Positions 31,552 to 42,661 of a stretch of DNA of 64,000 bases are shown here, in pieces. The position numbers were made by a program, and so were the translations under genes. The stretch is from positions 1,922,001 through 1,986,000 of the forward strand of contig CP079215.1 of NCBI GenBank assembly GCA_019316985.1, given 5' to 3'. Source of the DNA: Paraniabella defluvii (GTDB lineage: Bacteria; Bacteroidota; Bacteroidia; Chitinophagales; Chitinophagaceae). How positions within the stretch are numbered: position 1 is the first letter of the stretch; each line of letters starts with the position of its first letter. The notes beneath the pieces were generated by a model that did not search any database, had not been told where the DNA came from, and saw nothing but the letters and a program-made list of their open reading frames with translations.

Positions 31552-33801
31552 ATGTTCAGAATATACTTAATTACTATAACGTTCTCTTTTTTTTGTTTAC
31601 TTGCAGCAGCGCAAACGAACAACACAAGGCTGCCCCTTAAAAACACCTATGAAATATTGAGCTCAGACACCAAAGCGGATATTATCAACAAGGCCGTACA
31701 CGTGGTGCCCACAGCCAGTCAATATGCTGCATTGCGAAATGAGTACATTGCCTTTATACATTTTGGCCCTAACACTTTTACCAGAATGGAGTGGGGTAGC
31801 GGCAAAGAAAGCCCTGAAATATTCGATCTGAAAAATTTGGATACGGACCAGTGGTGCCGCATAATGAAAGAAGCAGGTATGAAAATGGTGATCATCACCG
31901 CCAAACATCACGACGGTTTTTTTTATGGCAAAGCCGGTATACGAAACATGGCATCATGTCCACTGATTTTAAAAACGGGAAGGGAGATATTGTGAAAGAA
32001 TTAGCCGCTTCCTGCAAAAAATACGGGTTAAAACTGGGTATTTATTTATCACCGGCAGATTTGTTCCAGATAGAAAATCCCGAAGGCTTATATGGTAATC
32101 TCAGCCAGTACACCGAAAGAACCATTCCCGCAACATACCCGGCCGGCCCTTTGCCAATAAAACAACGTTTAAGTTTAAGGTAGACGACTATAACGAGTAT
32201 TTCCTGAACCAGCTTTTCGAGCTGCTGACGGAATATGGTCCCATCAGTGAGGTATGGTTCGATGGCGCTCACCCCAAAACAAAAGGCGGGCAGAAATATA
32301 ATTACCTGGCCTGGAAAAAGCTCATTCAAACACTGGCGCCCCAGGCGGTTATTTTTGGTAAGCAGGATATTCGCTGGTGCGGTAACGAAGCCGGTGGTAC
32401 CAGAAATACAGAGTGGAACACCATTGCCTATCCGTTTAACCCGGACACGGCTAACTATTTTCCGGATATGACAAAGCCCTCACTGGGGCAGAGAGAAGAT
32501 TTGTATAAAGCCCGGTATATACATTACCAACAGGCAGAAACCAATACTTCTATAAGAGAGGGATGGTTTTACCGGGATGATACCGAACAGAAAGTAAGAA
32601 GTGCTGATGATGTATTTGATATATATGAACGTGCTGTGGGTGGCAATTCTACTTTCCTGTTAAATATTCCGCCTAACAGGGAGGGCCGCTTTTCTGAAAG
32701 GGATGTAAATGCATTGCTGGATGCCGGTAAGCGTATTAACGAGACCTATGGCAATAATCTTTTTGCAAAGGCAAAGGGGATTCAAAAATTTTAGACGAGA
32801 GCCCGGCAACGTTTTCCATATTAAAAGATAATGCAGCAGAATTGATTATTACAACTCCTTCGGCTGTTACTATCAATCGCATCTTATTACAGGAGTCGGT
32901 TACTACCCACAGCGAAAGAGTTGAAGCTCATGCAGTGGATGCCCGGATCAACAACGAATGGAAAGAAATCGCCAATGCAACCAATATTGGCTATAAAAGA
33001 ATTTTACGTTTCCCGAAGTAACCGCTTCACAATTCAGGATACGTTTTACACAACTGAGAGCTGCTCCTGCTATCAGTAGGGTAGCAGCATTCTATTATAA
33101 AACAAGACCACCTCAATTACAAATTACTTCGGATGTCAACGGCCGTATAACCATCGCTCCCCAACAACACAATTTCAACTGGAATCGTAACGGTGAAAAT
33201 GCGGCTGCCAATATTAATGCAGGTATAGAGATCCGCTATACAACCGACGGAACCAACCCTGCTAAAAATTCACTGCTTTATTCACAGCCTTTTGCAATGA
33301 CGAAAGGCGAATTGAAAGCAGCCGCCTTCAATAAAAATGAGAGGGGCAGTATTGCCAGTGAAGTAATAGGTATCGCTAAAAAAGAGTGGACTGTTGTGGC
33401 ATCGAGCAGCGAAACGGCTCAGCATAAAGCGGGTTTGGCATTTGATGGCAACAATAAAACCTACTGGCAGTCTGAAGCAACGGGAGCAGAACAATATATT
33501 AGCATTGACCTGGGAAAGATTTACACGCTAAAGGGTTTTGCCTATACTCCTCAAAACTTTAATGATAAAGGCATGATGGAAAAGGGATCCATACAGGCAA
33601 GCACAGATGGAAAAACATGGACGGTGGTAAGTGATTTTGAATTTGGCAATGGTCAACGACCCCACGAAACGCAGGCATAACTTTTCTGCAGCAGCTACGG
33701 CAAGGTATATACAAATAAAATCGAAAGTCATCGCAGGAAAAGGCAATATGCTAACAATCGCAGAGCTCGACTTTTTGAATAACCTGCGTCAGGTAACTTA
33801 A
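31552..33801 (+). CDS. Alpha-L-fucosidase, GH29, with C-terminal discoidin-like domain
   Basis: This secreted GH29 enzyme of about 750 residues removes alpha-linked fucose. The signal peptide is MFRIYLITITFSFFCLLAAA. The catalytic domain shows YIAFIHFGPNTFTRMEWGSG, MVIITAKHHDGF and the nucleophile region ISEVWFDGAHPKTKGGQ, with the aspartate in WFDGA. A region resembling the chitobiase C-terminal fold (IEIRYTTDGTNPAKN) and a final F5/8 type C domain (WQSEATGAEQYISIDLGKIY) suggest carbohydrate binding. Breaks at about 31935, 32150, 32790, 33020 and 33660 are single-base. It ends before a strong terminator. It is not part of a SusCD locus but would supply fucose from host or plant glycans. Confidence 0.9.
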
Positions 33802-33803
33802 AA

Positions 33804-33832
33804 AAGGGCCCGCTCCTGAGGAGCGGGCCCTT
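33804..33832. terminator. Bidirectional terminator
   Basis: A perfect 13-bp stem (aagggcccgctcc / ggagcgggccctt) with a tga loop separates the fucosidase from the convergent DUF4382 gene. Confidence 0.9.
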
Positions 33833-33861
33833 GTATATATACTCTAAACCCCATGAAAAAA

Positions 33862-34671
33862 CTATTTCTTCAACAATACGGGTGCAACCAGAGTTCCCAC
33901 ATCAGTAGCCTGTCCATAAACCACATTTACATTGCTAACCGTGGAATCTCTATAACCGGATGCTGTACTGGCATCGAACGACAATGAATAACTACCTGCC
34001 GGAAGACCTACAAACTGGTAAAAACCATCTATAGCAGGTATAGCACTTCCGAGGGTATCCACCTTTTAATGCATAAACCAGCGCTTCTGCTTCAGCAGGC
34101 TTTACATAGCCTCGTATTTGTCCGTTGGCCTGGTCTACAAATGCCTTAATAACGGGCCTTAAGATATATTTGCCGCTTCCTGTGCCATGTACTTTTACCG
34201 AACGGGCGGCGTCAAAATCAACCCAGATCTTATAAACCCCGTTAGGCAAAAGCTCCTGGTGCAGGTTTACTTTTACTACTCCCGATGGTACTGTTAACTT
34301 TTCCGTTTGTCCGTTTACAACAATCGTACTCTTATCTCCTAAAACCAACCTGATCTGCTCTATTTTACCAGCCGGCAGCGAAAGAGGATCGCCGATAGCA
34401 ATGGTCTTGCCATTCCGGTAGTCTAAAATATTGATCGGCTGCGCAAACACCGAACCCACAGGGTAGGGTACCCAGCCTTCATCTGTAGTACTGTTATTAA
34501 TGCTCACTTCTCTTATATCAAGATAAAGAGCGTCATAAGCAAGGCCAGGCGCGTCTGTTAAGACCATTTGCACTTTCGCCTGGCCTTCAGTATTGCTGTT
34601 ATTATCATTTTTGAACAGGCCGCTAAAAGCAATACTAAAAAGAATGGTACGGAATAAAAAATTTGCTTCAT
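33862..34671 (-). CDS. DUF4382 lipoprotein
   Basis: This is a surface or periplasmic lipoprotein of about 270 residues. The start at 34669-34671 gives MKQIFYSVPFFLVLLLAACS with the lipobox LLAAC; one A is missing at about 34613. The DUF4382 core reads KVQMVLTDAPGLAYDALYLD, IREVSINNS and NGVYKIWVDFDAARSVKVHG. A C-terminal carboxypeptidase-regulatory-like fold follows (PAIDGFYQFVGLPAGSYSLS). A second break lies at about 34065. Members are common single-copy lipoproteins of unknown function in this phylum. It is 61 bases downstream of the histidine kinase and may be co-transcribed with it. Confidence 0.82.
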
Positions 34672-34731
34672 GGATATTTGTTAATGGTGAATACAAACAT
34701 ATCCCTGCAACATGAAAAAAACATGAAGAAG

Positions 34732-36047
34732 CTATAAATGATTTTCCCCGAAAATGATCCCGAATTTTGTGCCTTTCTCCTTTTGCGACTCAACATTCAG
34801 AATAATGCCTTCGTGCCTGGCAATAGAATCAACAATGGCCAGGCCCAGTCCATAACCCTCAATACGGGTAGTTCCTTTTTTAAACCGGTAAAAAATTTCT
34901 CCAAGTTGTTGCTCATCAATGCCTATGCCCGAATCTTCAATAAAAACAGTGTATGATTTATAGTTCAGCTGCTGATCGGTTATATAAATGCTCCCTCCGG
35001 TCTTATTAAATTTAATAGCATTGTTAATGATATTGTAAAACAGCTGAAATAAGAGGTCCCTGTTTACATTTTTTACAGATACGGGAGAGAGCTGTATTTG
35101 TAGTGTAATTTCTTTTTGTGCTACGCGGTGCTGTAATTCCTCCACCGCCTGTTCTATTATTTCATTTAGTTTTAAAACATCTTGGTGGGCAAACTGGCTG
35201 TTCTCCACCCTGGATATTAATAAGAGCGCGTTTACAATTTTTTTCAGCCGCCTGATAATGTGCATGGTTGCTTCCAGCTTTTTATATTGCCCGTCGGTCA
35301 GGCCATCATCGGCCATCAGATTTTCTATCTTACTTTGTAAAATGCTGATCGGCGTCATTAATTCGTGAGAGGCATTAGAACTAAACTCCCGTTCTTTTTC
35401 AAAAGCATAATTGATTTGCTGCATCAGCCGCGAAATGCTTTCGTCAAGGTACAGGAAGTCATAGGTTGAGCTTTTCAGCTTACCTACCTGCTGGTTAAAG
35501 GGAAAGCCGGCCTTTAATAGCCTCGACCGGATGATGTATCCCAAAGGCTTTAACAGGTACCGGTTATAAACGATCTGTATTAGTAATATAACCAAGGCAA
35601 GGGGTAATAAAATATAAATGGCCGTTTGCTGCAATGCCCTCGCATCTGCATTTATTGATGCCGTTTTTTTGCCGATTTCCAAAAGATAACTTTGGTTCCC
35701 CACCTGAACCCGTGCATAAGTATCCGGTAGTTAATGGTGTCCCTATCTACCAGTCTCGGTTCTGTTAGCAGCGTGTCAGTTAAGATAGTCGCCCCGGTAT
35801 GCTCCAGCGATATGTACTCGTCTTTAAGCATGGAGTAGCTGCCGTAGGAGGAATCTCCTTCAAGATAATAATCAATGCCTGTAGCATTGATTTGTTGCAA
35901 TACTTTTTGCTTTTGCCGCAAGAGCGTTTGGTTGGTGTTGGAGAATGCTACCCTTTGCATTATTTGCGGTAATAAAGCAATAAACAATAACAATACGGCC
36001 AGGGTACTGATTGTAGTAAATAAAGCAAGCTTGGTATGCAGTCGCAT
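34732..36047 (-). CDS. Sensor histidine kinase, two-TM type
   Basis: This kinase of about 438 residues has an N-terminal membrane helix (LALFTTISTLAVLLLFIALL), a periplasmic loop of about 120 residues and a second helix (IYILLPLALVILLIQIVYNR). The HisKA H-box is FSSNASHELMTPISILQSKI, the N-box LFYNIINNAIKFN, G1 DSGIGID and G2 GYGLGLAIVDSIARHEG. One break at about 35700 is single-base. The start overlaps the response regulator stop (TAATG). It belongs to the OmpR-partner group. Together with the beta-barrel and basic protein upstream it forms one operon; the signal is unknown. Confidence 0.92.
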
Positions 36048-36723
36048 TATTCCATTTTAATTTTATACCCGATACCTCTTATGGTCTCCAGCCAGTCTAC
36101 AGAAGCGTACATCCCTAACTTCTTCCTGATGTTTTTGATATGCACATCAATATAGTTAGAATCGTTTCCTTCGTCGGAAAAGTCACCCCATAAATGCTCA
36201 CTTAACTGCAGGCGGCTTAATGGCCTGTTTTTATGTAACACCAGGTAGCTCAACAGGTCAAACTCCTTTTTGAAAGATCGATCTCCTGCTCCTCGTACCT
36301 GATCATCCTGTTACGGATATCCAATTCGAATGCACCTACAGCTGTAAGGGTATCAGAAAGATTATATTTCCTCCTGGTTATTGCCATCATGCGCGACTGA
36401 AGCTCGAGCAGCGAAAACGGCTTGGATAGATAATCGTCGGCACCCATATCCAGCCCTTTAATCCGGTCTTCTACCTGGCCCCTGGCCGTAAGTATAATAA
36501 TGGCTGTTTCCGCATGATCTTTCCTGATCTCTTTTAATAAGTAAAAGCCGTCTTTGTCCGGGAGGCCAATATCCAGGAGTATAAATTCATAGTGTCCGGT
36601 ATCTGTCCGGGCCAGGGCCTCAGCTGCTGATGAAGCAATATCACATTGAAATTGTCTTCCAGCCAGTGAAACAGCAATTTCTTCTGCCAGCAGCGCTTCA
36701 TCTTCAACAATTAATACTTTCAT
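36047..36723 (-). CDS. OmpR-family response regulator
   Basis: The receiver shows MKVLIVEDEALLAEEIAVSL, the phospho-aspartate in FILLDIGLPDKDGFYLLKEI and the switch lysine in GADDYLSKPFSLLEL. The C-terminal winged helix reads LSRLQLSEHLWGDFSDEG and DVHIKNIRKKLGM. One break at about 36262 is single-base. The stop overlaps the kinase start by one base. The length of about 225 residues is normal. It is preceded 9 bases away by the beta-barrel gene, so all four genes may share one promoter. Confidence 0.93.
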
Positions 36724-36732
36724 ACCGCACTA

Positions 36733-37594
36733 TTAAAATTGATAATAAAACCCGAGAGTAAAAAAAAGAATTAGTTTGTCCCGCTCTTTCAGACGCGTTA
36801 TTTCCTAATAAGGATACCTGGTATGCCGCTTCAACCAGGTAAGATGCCCTGTTATAGGATAAAGGCAATTTAAAGTTGTAAGACAGAAAGCCAAAGTGGT
36901 TGTAAACACGTTCTTCCTCCTTTACCTGAGCGGGCGGGGCGCCCTTGCCTTTTCCACTATTTTTTCTTTCCACAAGATAGGTTTCATAAAACCGCTGTGT
37001 TCCCGTAACAACCGTTACCTGTGGTGTGGTTGCAAGAATATGGCGTTCGCGATCAGAATTCAGCACCCACTCTTTCGAGTTGCTAAGGCTTATAAAGAAA
37101 TCCTGTTGCTTACCAAAAGAATAGTCGGCGCTGATGCCGGTATTTAGCACATGCTTATAGTTAAAAGCTACGCTGGCCATATGGGGCTGGAAGCCTGTAA
37201 AAAAGGGGATTGTTTGGGAAAAACAGTATACGCATAGCTGGCGTCGCCCGTAAGTTTCGGCGTAATAGCAAACTGGTAGCCCGCGGTAAGCCCGGTAGCC
37301 GATACTACCGCACTATCTGAAAATAGATGGAACCCTGTAACGGATGCATACAGACCCTGTTTAAGACGCAATGTTCCGTTCAACGCTATATAGGGAGCGC
37401 TTTTTCAGTAGTCTGTCCGAAATAATCTATGCCGCTGCTAAAGAGTGAAGCAACAGTAAAAGTTGTGGATGACGTGGTTGCAGCTGATGAATCTACAGGT
37501 GTTACGCCCGAACCTTTTTGTGCCGACAACCGCGGGGTAACAAAAGACAACAGGAAGAAGAAAAAACATTTAATACGCGTTTTATCGGCTTCAT
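36733..37594 (-). CDS. Outer membrane beta-barrel protein
   Basis: This protein of about 288 residues has a signal peptide (MKPIKRVLNVFFFFLLSFVT ending at LSAQ once a T is added at about 37565). The body is alternating strands, for example LKQGLYASVTGFHLFSDSAV, GYQFAITPKLTGDASYAYTV and GFLSYNFKLPLSYNRASYLV, and the C-terminus is TLGFYYQF, with the terminal aromatic residue usual for barrels. Breaks at about 37385, 37190 and 36765 are single-base. It lies between the basic secreted protein and the two-component genes. It could be the regulated target or sensor input of that system. Confidence 0.68.
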
Positions 37595-37602
37595 AGTAAA
37601 CA

Positions 37603-37887
37603 CTACTTTCCAAATCCCTTCCCGTTTATCCTTGGTTTAATAACTTTTACCGGTTTCACTTTGACAGGCTTCACCACAATAGCTTTAGGTGCCGATTGAT
37701 TCTTTGCCCGCGGAACCTCTTTAATAATTTTCTCCGGCCCCTTTTTATTTTGTTTCATCGGCTTCTGTTCTGCCATTTTCTTTGCGGGAAGGGTATCATT
37801 TACAATGGCAGGCATTATAATACCCGATGCATTGCAAATTCCGGACCACCCGGCAGTTAATAAGAAAACCATTAAGAATTTTATCAT
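37603..37887 (-). CDS. Small basic secreted protein with KPVKV repeats
   Basis: This intact protein of about 94 residues starts MIKFLMVFLLTAGWSGICNA with a signal peptide; an alternative start at 37899 adds four residues. After the signal the sequence is very lysine- and proline-rich, with KPVKVKPVKVIKPR near the end and no acidic cluster. It lies 8 bases before the beta-barrel gene and leads a four-gene operon with the two-component system. A cationic periplasmic peptide next to a sensor kinase could act on the envelope or as a ligand, but that is inference. I do not recognise a family. Confidence 0.65.
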   Translation of the reverse strand: MIKFLMVFLLTAGWSGICNASGIIMPAIVNDTLPAKKMAEQKPMKQNKKGPEKIIKEVPRAKNQSAPKAIVVKPVKVKPVKVIKPRINGKGFGK

Positions 37888-37952
37888 AACCCGCAACATG
37901 TAGGGAAATATCCTGAGATCAATAAAACACGCAGTTATGTGCCGTCTTATAT

Positions 37953-37960
37953 CAAAAATA
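37953..37960 (-). promoter_or_regulatory. -7 element TATTTTTG upstream of the basic-protein operon
   Basis: On the minus strand this matches TAnnTTTG, 66 bases before the 37887 start. The remaining stretch 37961-38250 holds no gene or repeat that I can support. Confidence 0.45.
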
Positions 37961-38250
37961 TAAAGCTAAGATGAAATTATAATGAAAACAGTAAAACAAG
38001 TGGTGCGGATCATATGTACAAGGTCCAAAACAGGCTAATTGGGGTGCAAAACCCGGCATTTTCCTGCCCGGTAAAATTGTCTTTCCTTTTATTCCCGGGG
38101 TAATTTTTTTCAGGATTTTTAAAGCGAGGGTCTAACTATAAAGATACTAAATAATTGAATAACATATGAATTACCGCGGGGCAGTTCATAACGGTGGTTT
38201 GATCTCTTAATAACCGGATGCCGTTAATGTATGCACGGCTTATTCCTCAA

Positions 38251-38281
38251 AATAAAGAGCGCCCCCTGTAGAAGCGCTCCA
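38251..38281 (-). terminator. Intrinsic terminator of the second Gfo/Idh/MocA gene
   Basis: On the minus strand ggagcgc pairs with gcgctc, followed by tttatttt, 28 bases after the stop. Confidence 0.7.
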
Positions 38282-38308
38282 TCATAAACCCAATATTTGA
38301 ATATATTG

Positions 38309-39742
38309 TTAGATCTTGTAGTACTGCTCCCAGCCTTTCCTTGGCGGCGGGCCTATTAAAAGCTCGTTGGCCTTTTTATTGTTGGTGATGATCTTTTTCT
38401 CGCGGTCGAATTTGATCTTATCACCTGTCCATTGGGCAATCACTCCCAGGCAAAATACCTGGCTGAGCGGACCCGCTACAGCAAATGGGGAACGTGTTTT
38501 TTCCTGTCCTTTACATGCCAGCAAAAAGTTTTTAAAATGATTGGACGGGCTTTTGGGTACCTGCGGTAATTGGGCTGCCATAGCTTTTGCTTTCTCTTCA
38601 GGAATAATGGAAAGCGTGCTGCCATGAGACCCTCCTTTAAAGATAAGATCTTTGGAGTAGATGATCTTGCCAGGGTTTAGCTTGGGCCCTTTAATATCGC
38701 CGGTGCTGGGTGGTGGGATATTGGGATCCAATCCCTGAACACCATATCCCTTTGGAATAGGAGGGAGGTTATCTATGCCGTCGTACCACAGCACTTCTAC
38801 TTTGGGCTTGTTACCTCTTTTCGGGAACTTATAGGAAAGGGTAGTGGATGTAGGGTAGAAGAAATCATTATATCCCGTAAGCTTCAACGGCTTTACTTCT
38901 GTGGGCAAACCCAGGTCTAAAAACTCGTGGGCGGTATCCAGCAAATGCGCCCCCAGTCTCCCAGGGCACCCATACCGAAGTCGTACCAGCAACGCCATTG
39001 GCCGTTTACAAAATCTTTGTTGTAGTCGTGTCCGAAAGTCTGCATCTGCCAGATATCCCAATCAAGGGTTGATGGTACCGGCTCAGCAGGAGGGAATGCT
39101 TTAATGTTGGTATCCCAGCCGTGCCAGCGACGGGCAGAGTTCATGTGGCCACAATTTTATTAACGTCTTTAATAATGCCGGCTTCAACCCAGGTTTTAAA
39201 CTGGAAGTAATTGCCCTCGGAGTGACCCTGGTTTCCCATTTGTGTCACCACGTTATTATGCTTTTCCGCGGCCTTTATCATCAGCTCCACTTCATTAAAA
39301 GTTCGGGCCATCGGCTTTTCTACATATACGTGTTTACCCAGTGCCATCGCCATCATAGTAATAGGGAAATGCGAAAAATCGGGTGTGCCGATGCAAACCG
39401 CCTCTATTTCATTCCCCATTTTGTCAAACATCTGCCTGAAATCCTGGAAACGCTTGGCTTGTGGGAACTGACCCATTATTTTTTTGTGTATGAGGGGCGC
39501 CCATGTCCACATCGCATAAGGCCACAATATTGGCCAGACCGGTTTTGGCAAACTCTTCAATAATTTGCTGACCCCGGTTACCAATACCAATGCAGGCAAG
39601 GTTAACCTTTTCCGATGGAGCCGTAATTGCGGATCTTAGAAAACTGTTTTTGGCAAAAGCAAATCTGGCAGCAATGCCGTAGCGGCAGTAGCTATCGTTG
39701 TATTTTTCAAGAACTTTCTTCTTGATGTATTTTTGAACTCAT
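38309..39742 (-). CDS. Tat-exported Gfo/Idh/MocA oxidoreductase of the glycan locus
   Basis: This protein of about 478 residues is secreted by the Tat route: once an A is restored at about 39728 the start reads MSSKNTSRRKFLKNTTIATA. The Rossmann motif is LACIGIGNRGQQIIEEF, the second strand VALCDVD, and the family motif EKPMARTFNEVE. The body includes GALGDWGAHLLDTAHEFLDL. Further breaks at about 39650, 39500, 39142 and 38960 are single-base. It lies at the downstream end of the polysaccharide locus but is separated from DUF2264 by about 237 bases with no clear gene. It is likely to process a sugar released by the locus; the substrate is unknown. Confidence 0.83.
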
Positions 39743-39979
39743 GATGCTTCGAAGATATTAGTTAATTGCTCATTCTTTTATTCTTCAATGTTCATTCTTT
39801 TTCACCAGCGTACCTATTTGGTATCCGTTTGCGCCAATCAACCTTAATAAACTACAATAAAAACTGCATAGGGTTTATTGGGCAAAAAGACCTGATAAGA
39901 TTACAATGCAGGCAATGAAACAAACGTATCACCAAATATATCTAAAAAATACACAGCAGGCAGACAGTTTCAATACATC

Positions 39980-41246
39980 TTAATATTCCACTTTATAATC
40001 TTTTTTAACCGGCTGGCCGTTCCAGGCTTTTTTGCTGGTCCAGTCTGCCGGCGGGTCGGCCCAGAATTTGTCCGTTGCCGGGAGGCCCAAAGGCAAAAAG
40101 CCAAGGGTGGCCATATATAAACTACCAGTAGAGGTATACTGATCGCCATCATAGGCTGATGACCGTTAAAGCCCAGTACCAGCCAGCCTTTGCTATCAAA
40201 GTTCTGGTTGCCTTCGTACATATTATAAAACACTTTTGTTAAGGCACAGCGAACCTGCGCAGGGCTTACCCACTCCGGCAGCTGCCGCATTAACGCCGTT
40301 TGAGCTAACGCCTGGAATGCAGCAGTACGGTAAGTTACAGACCGTCCATAGGCAGGGTAAGTGCCATCCGGCGCTATAATGCGCTCCAGGTATTCGGCAT
40401 ACCGTACCATTCTTTTACAGACTGATCGTAAGCCTCGTTAACACTGTATCCTTTCTGGTTATATTTTGTAAGGGGTTTTACTTTTAAAGATCCCAGCAGG
40501 TCAACCAGCATAGGGTGTATCACATAAGAGTTATAATAATCCATGCTGAATAAGTCGCCATCTTTGTACCAGCTGTCGCCTACATACCATTCACGCATTT
40601 TGTTCAGCGCATAATCAATTCTGACAGGATCGAACTGCTCGCCTACTGAGCGGAGAAATGCTTCGGACATGGCGGCAAACAATAGCCAGTTGTTATAAGC
40701 GCCGGTTCTGTCGCGCAACGACTTAAACTCAGCAATAAACCGTTGTTTCGTAACTGTATCCAGGGGCTCCCATAAAGCTTTGGGTGCGCGCATAAAAGCA
40801 TGGGCGAGGTATGCGGCATCTACAATAGGCTGGCCTCCTTCCCTGAAATTTAAATAATCGGGGCTCTGCGGATTGGCTGCGCTGGTCAATCCTTTTATAG
40901 CTGCAGCTTTATATTTCTTTCTAAGCAGCCCCTCTTCTGTATTATCATCAGGCAACTCAAGCCAGGGTGCAATTCCTGCAAAGCAACGTCCCACCGCTTC
41001 CAGGTAGGAAACCTTATTCGCTGTAAGATAATACTGGGGACCTTGCTCCAGGGGCATATTCTTTTCAAGCGAGGCATTGGCCAGGTTCTCTACTACCGGC
41101 CAGGCTATTTTGTGTAGTGTTTTTACCCAAAATGCCCTGTCCTGCAAGCCCGTAGGGCTGGCTGTTTTATTCTGAGCGCTAAGCCCCGTGCCTAATAGCA
41201 AAAGCAGGGTAACAGGCAGGAGCCACTGCTTTATAGAATCTGTCAT
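39980..41246 (-). CDS. DUF2264 domain protein, secreted
   Basis: This protein of about 422 residues has a signal peptide (MTDSIKQWLLPVTLLLLLGT ending at LSAQ). The DUF2264 body reads DRAFWVKTLHKIAWPVVENL, YLNFREGGQPIVDAAYLAHA, RTGAYNNWLLFAAMSEAFL and DGTYPAYGRSVTYRTAAFQA, an (alpha/alpha)-barrel type fold also seen in polysaccharide lyases and hydrolases. Breaks at about 40405 and 40150 are single-base. It is the third enzyme gene downstream of SusCD and 33 bases after the GH88 gene. The family lacks a firm biochemical role; a lyase or hydrolase function on uronic glycans is inferred from context. Confidence 0.85.
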
Positions 41247-41279
41247 TTTAAATTCCTTTATTAAAAAATAAAACCGGTT

Positions 41280-42571
41280 TTAATTGCCGGCAAACAGCGC
41301 CTCACCTCTCTGTAATTGCTGATAGCGCAATAAGGCCTCCATATAATAATAGTCGGCATATACCAATGGCGCATCTATCTCTGACTGATGGGGTAAGCTG
41401 CCTACGCAATGTTTAATAATAAAATTGCCATTGGTTCCGGGCTTTGCCATATAGGCATCACTGCTTAATGATCGCAATATCTTTACGGCTGCCGCTTTGT
41501 ACTGCTTAGAAAGATTGCCGCTTACATAAGTACTCAGCTCCAGCAGGGCAGAGGCCGTTATAGATGCAGCAGAGGCATCACGGAACAAAGTGCTCATTTT
41601 ATTCGCATGAGACTTTACGCCGGGCGTATAGCCTGCTTCGTTTGCATTAAAATCCCAATAGGGCACATAATCTTCCGGTAATCTTTTATTATTGATAAAA
41701 TAATTGCTGAGGCCAACTGCCATATCTAAAAAACGGGGTCTTTAGTCTCGCGGTATACCATTGTGTACCCATAAATAGCCCAAGCCTGCCCGCGGCTCCA
41801 GGTGGAGTTGTCTGCGTAGCCCTGCGCCGTTTCTTTTGCTACCACTTTGCCATTGGTAGAGTCGTAACACACCACGTGATAAGAGCTGTGGTCCGGCCTG
41901 AAGTGGTGCTTCATTGTGGTGAGTGCATGGGTTACCGCGATGTGCCTGAAGCTGGTATCTCCCGATACTTTCGATGCAAAGAATAATAGTTCCAGGTTCA
42001 TCATATTATCTATGATCACCGGAAAATAATACGTGGCATTGCCATGCCATGATTTAAAACTATTCCACGACTTGATGACTCCGGCTGTGGGGTTAAAACG
42101 CGTACTTAAGGCCCTTGCCGAATTGACCAGGATCTTTTTATAGGCTTCATTACCGGTAAGCCGGTAAGCATTGCCATAGCTGCAATACATCATAAAGCCC
42201 AGGTCGTGGTGTTGGGTAAACGTTTGCAGCGGCGCCAGCTTTTCCGTCCATTTAATCGCTTCGGCCTTCATACTATCGCTCTTGGAATACTCGTAGGCAT
42301 ACCACAGGCTGCCCGGAAAAAGCCGGGGTCCAGTCATACATCGAAGTGGTTACCAGCTCCCCGTTGGAGTTAGTGGTTCGGGGTAGGCCCCTGTTCGGGC
42401 AGAGAACTTTTTATTGGCTGCCGGTAACATGTGCCGAAGCATATCTTCCGATTTCGATAAGCCTGTTTTAACAAAGCCGTCTTCCTGCAAACCTGCCGCA
42501 TTTTTAGCAGGTCCGCAAGAAAACAAAACCGAAACCATCATCCAACCGAAAAACATTTTTGTACAATGCAT
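41280..42571 (-). CDS. Unsaturated glucuronyl hydrolase, GH88, lipoprotein
   Basis: GH88 removes the unsaturated uronic acid that lyases leave at the non-reducing end. The start MHCTKMFFGWMMVSVLFSCG gives a lipobox LFSC. The catalytic barrel shows TGPRLFPGSLWYAYEY, HHDLGFMMYCSYGNAYRLTG, FPVIIDNMMNLELLFFASKV (catalytic Asp of DNMMN) and TAQGYADNSTWSRGQAWAIY. Breaks at about 42350 and 41727 are single-base. The length of about 430 residues is typical. The presence of GH88 together with a heparinase-like lyase in one locus is strong evidence for a uronate-containing target, such as a glycosaminoglycan or plant uronan. Confidence 0.93.
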
Positions 42572-42661
42572 TTTTTCAATAGTGTTATAGTGTTGATAGC
42601 AAAAAAACTGCTTTTTAATATAGCCAATCCGCAATCGATACGCTTTGCAGTATGGCCAAAG

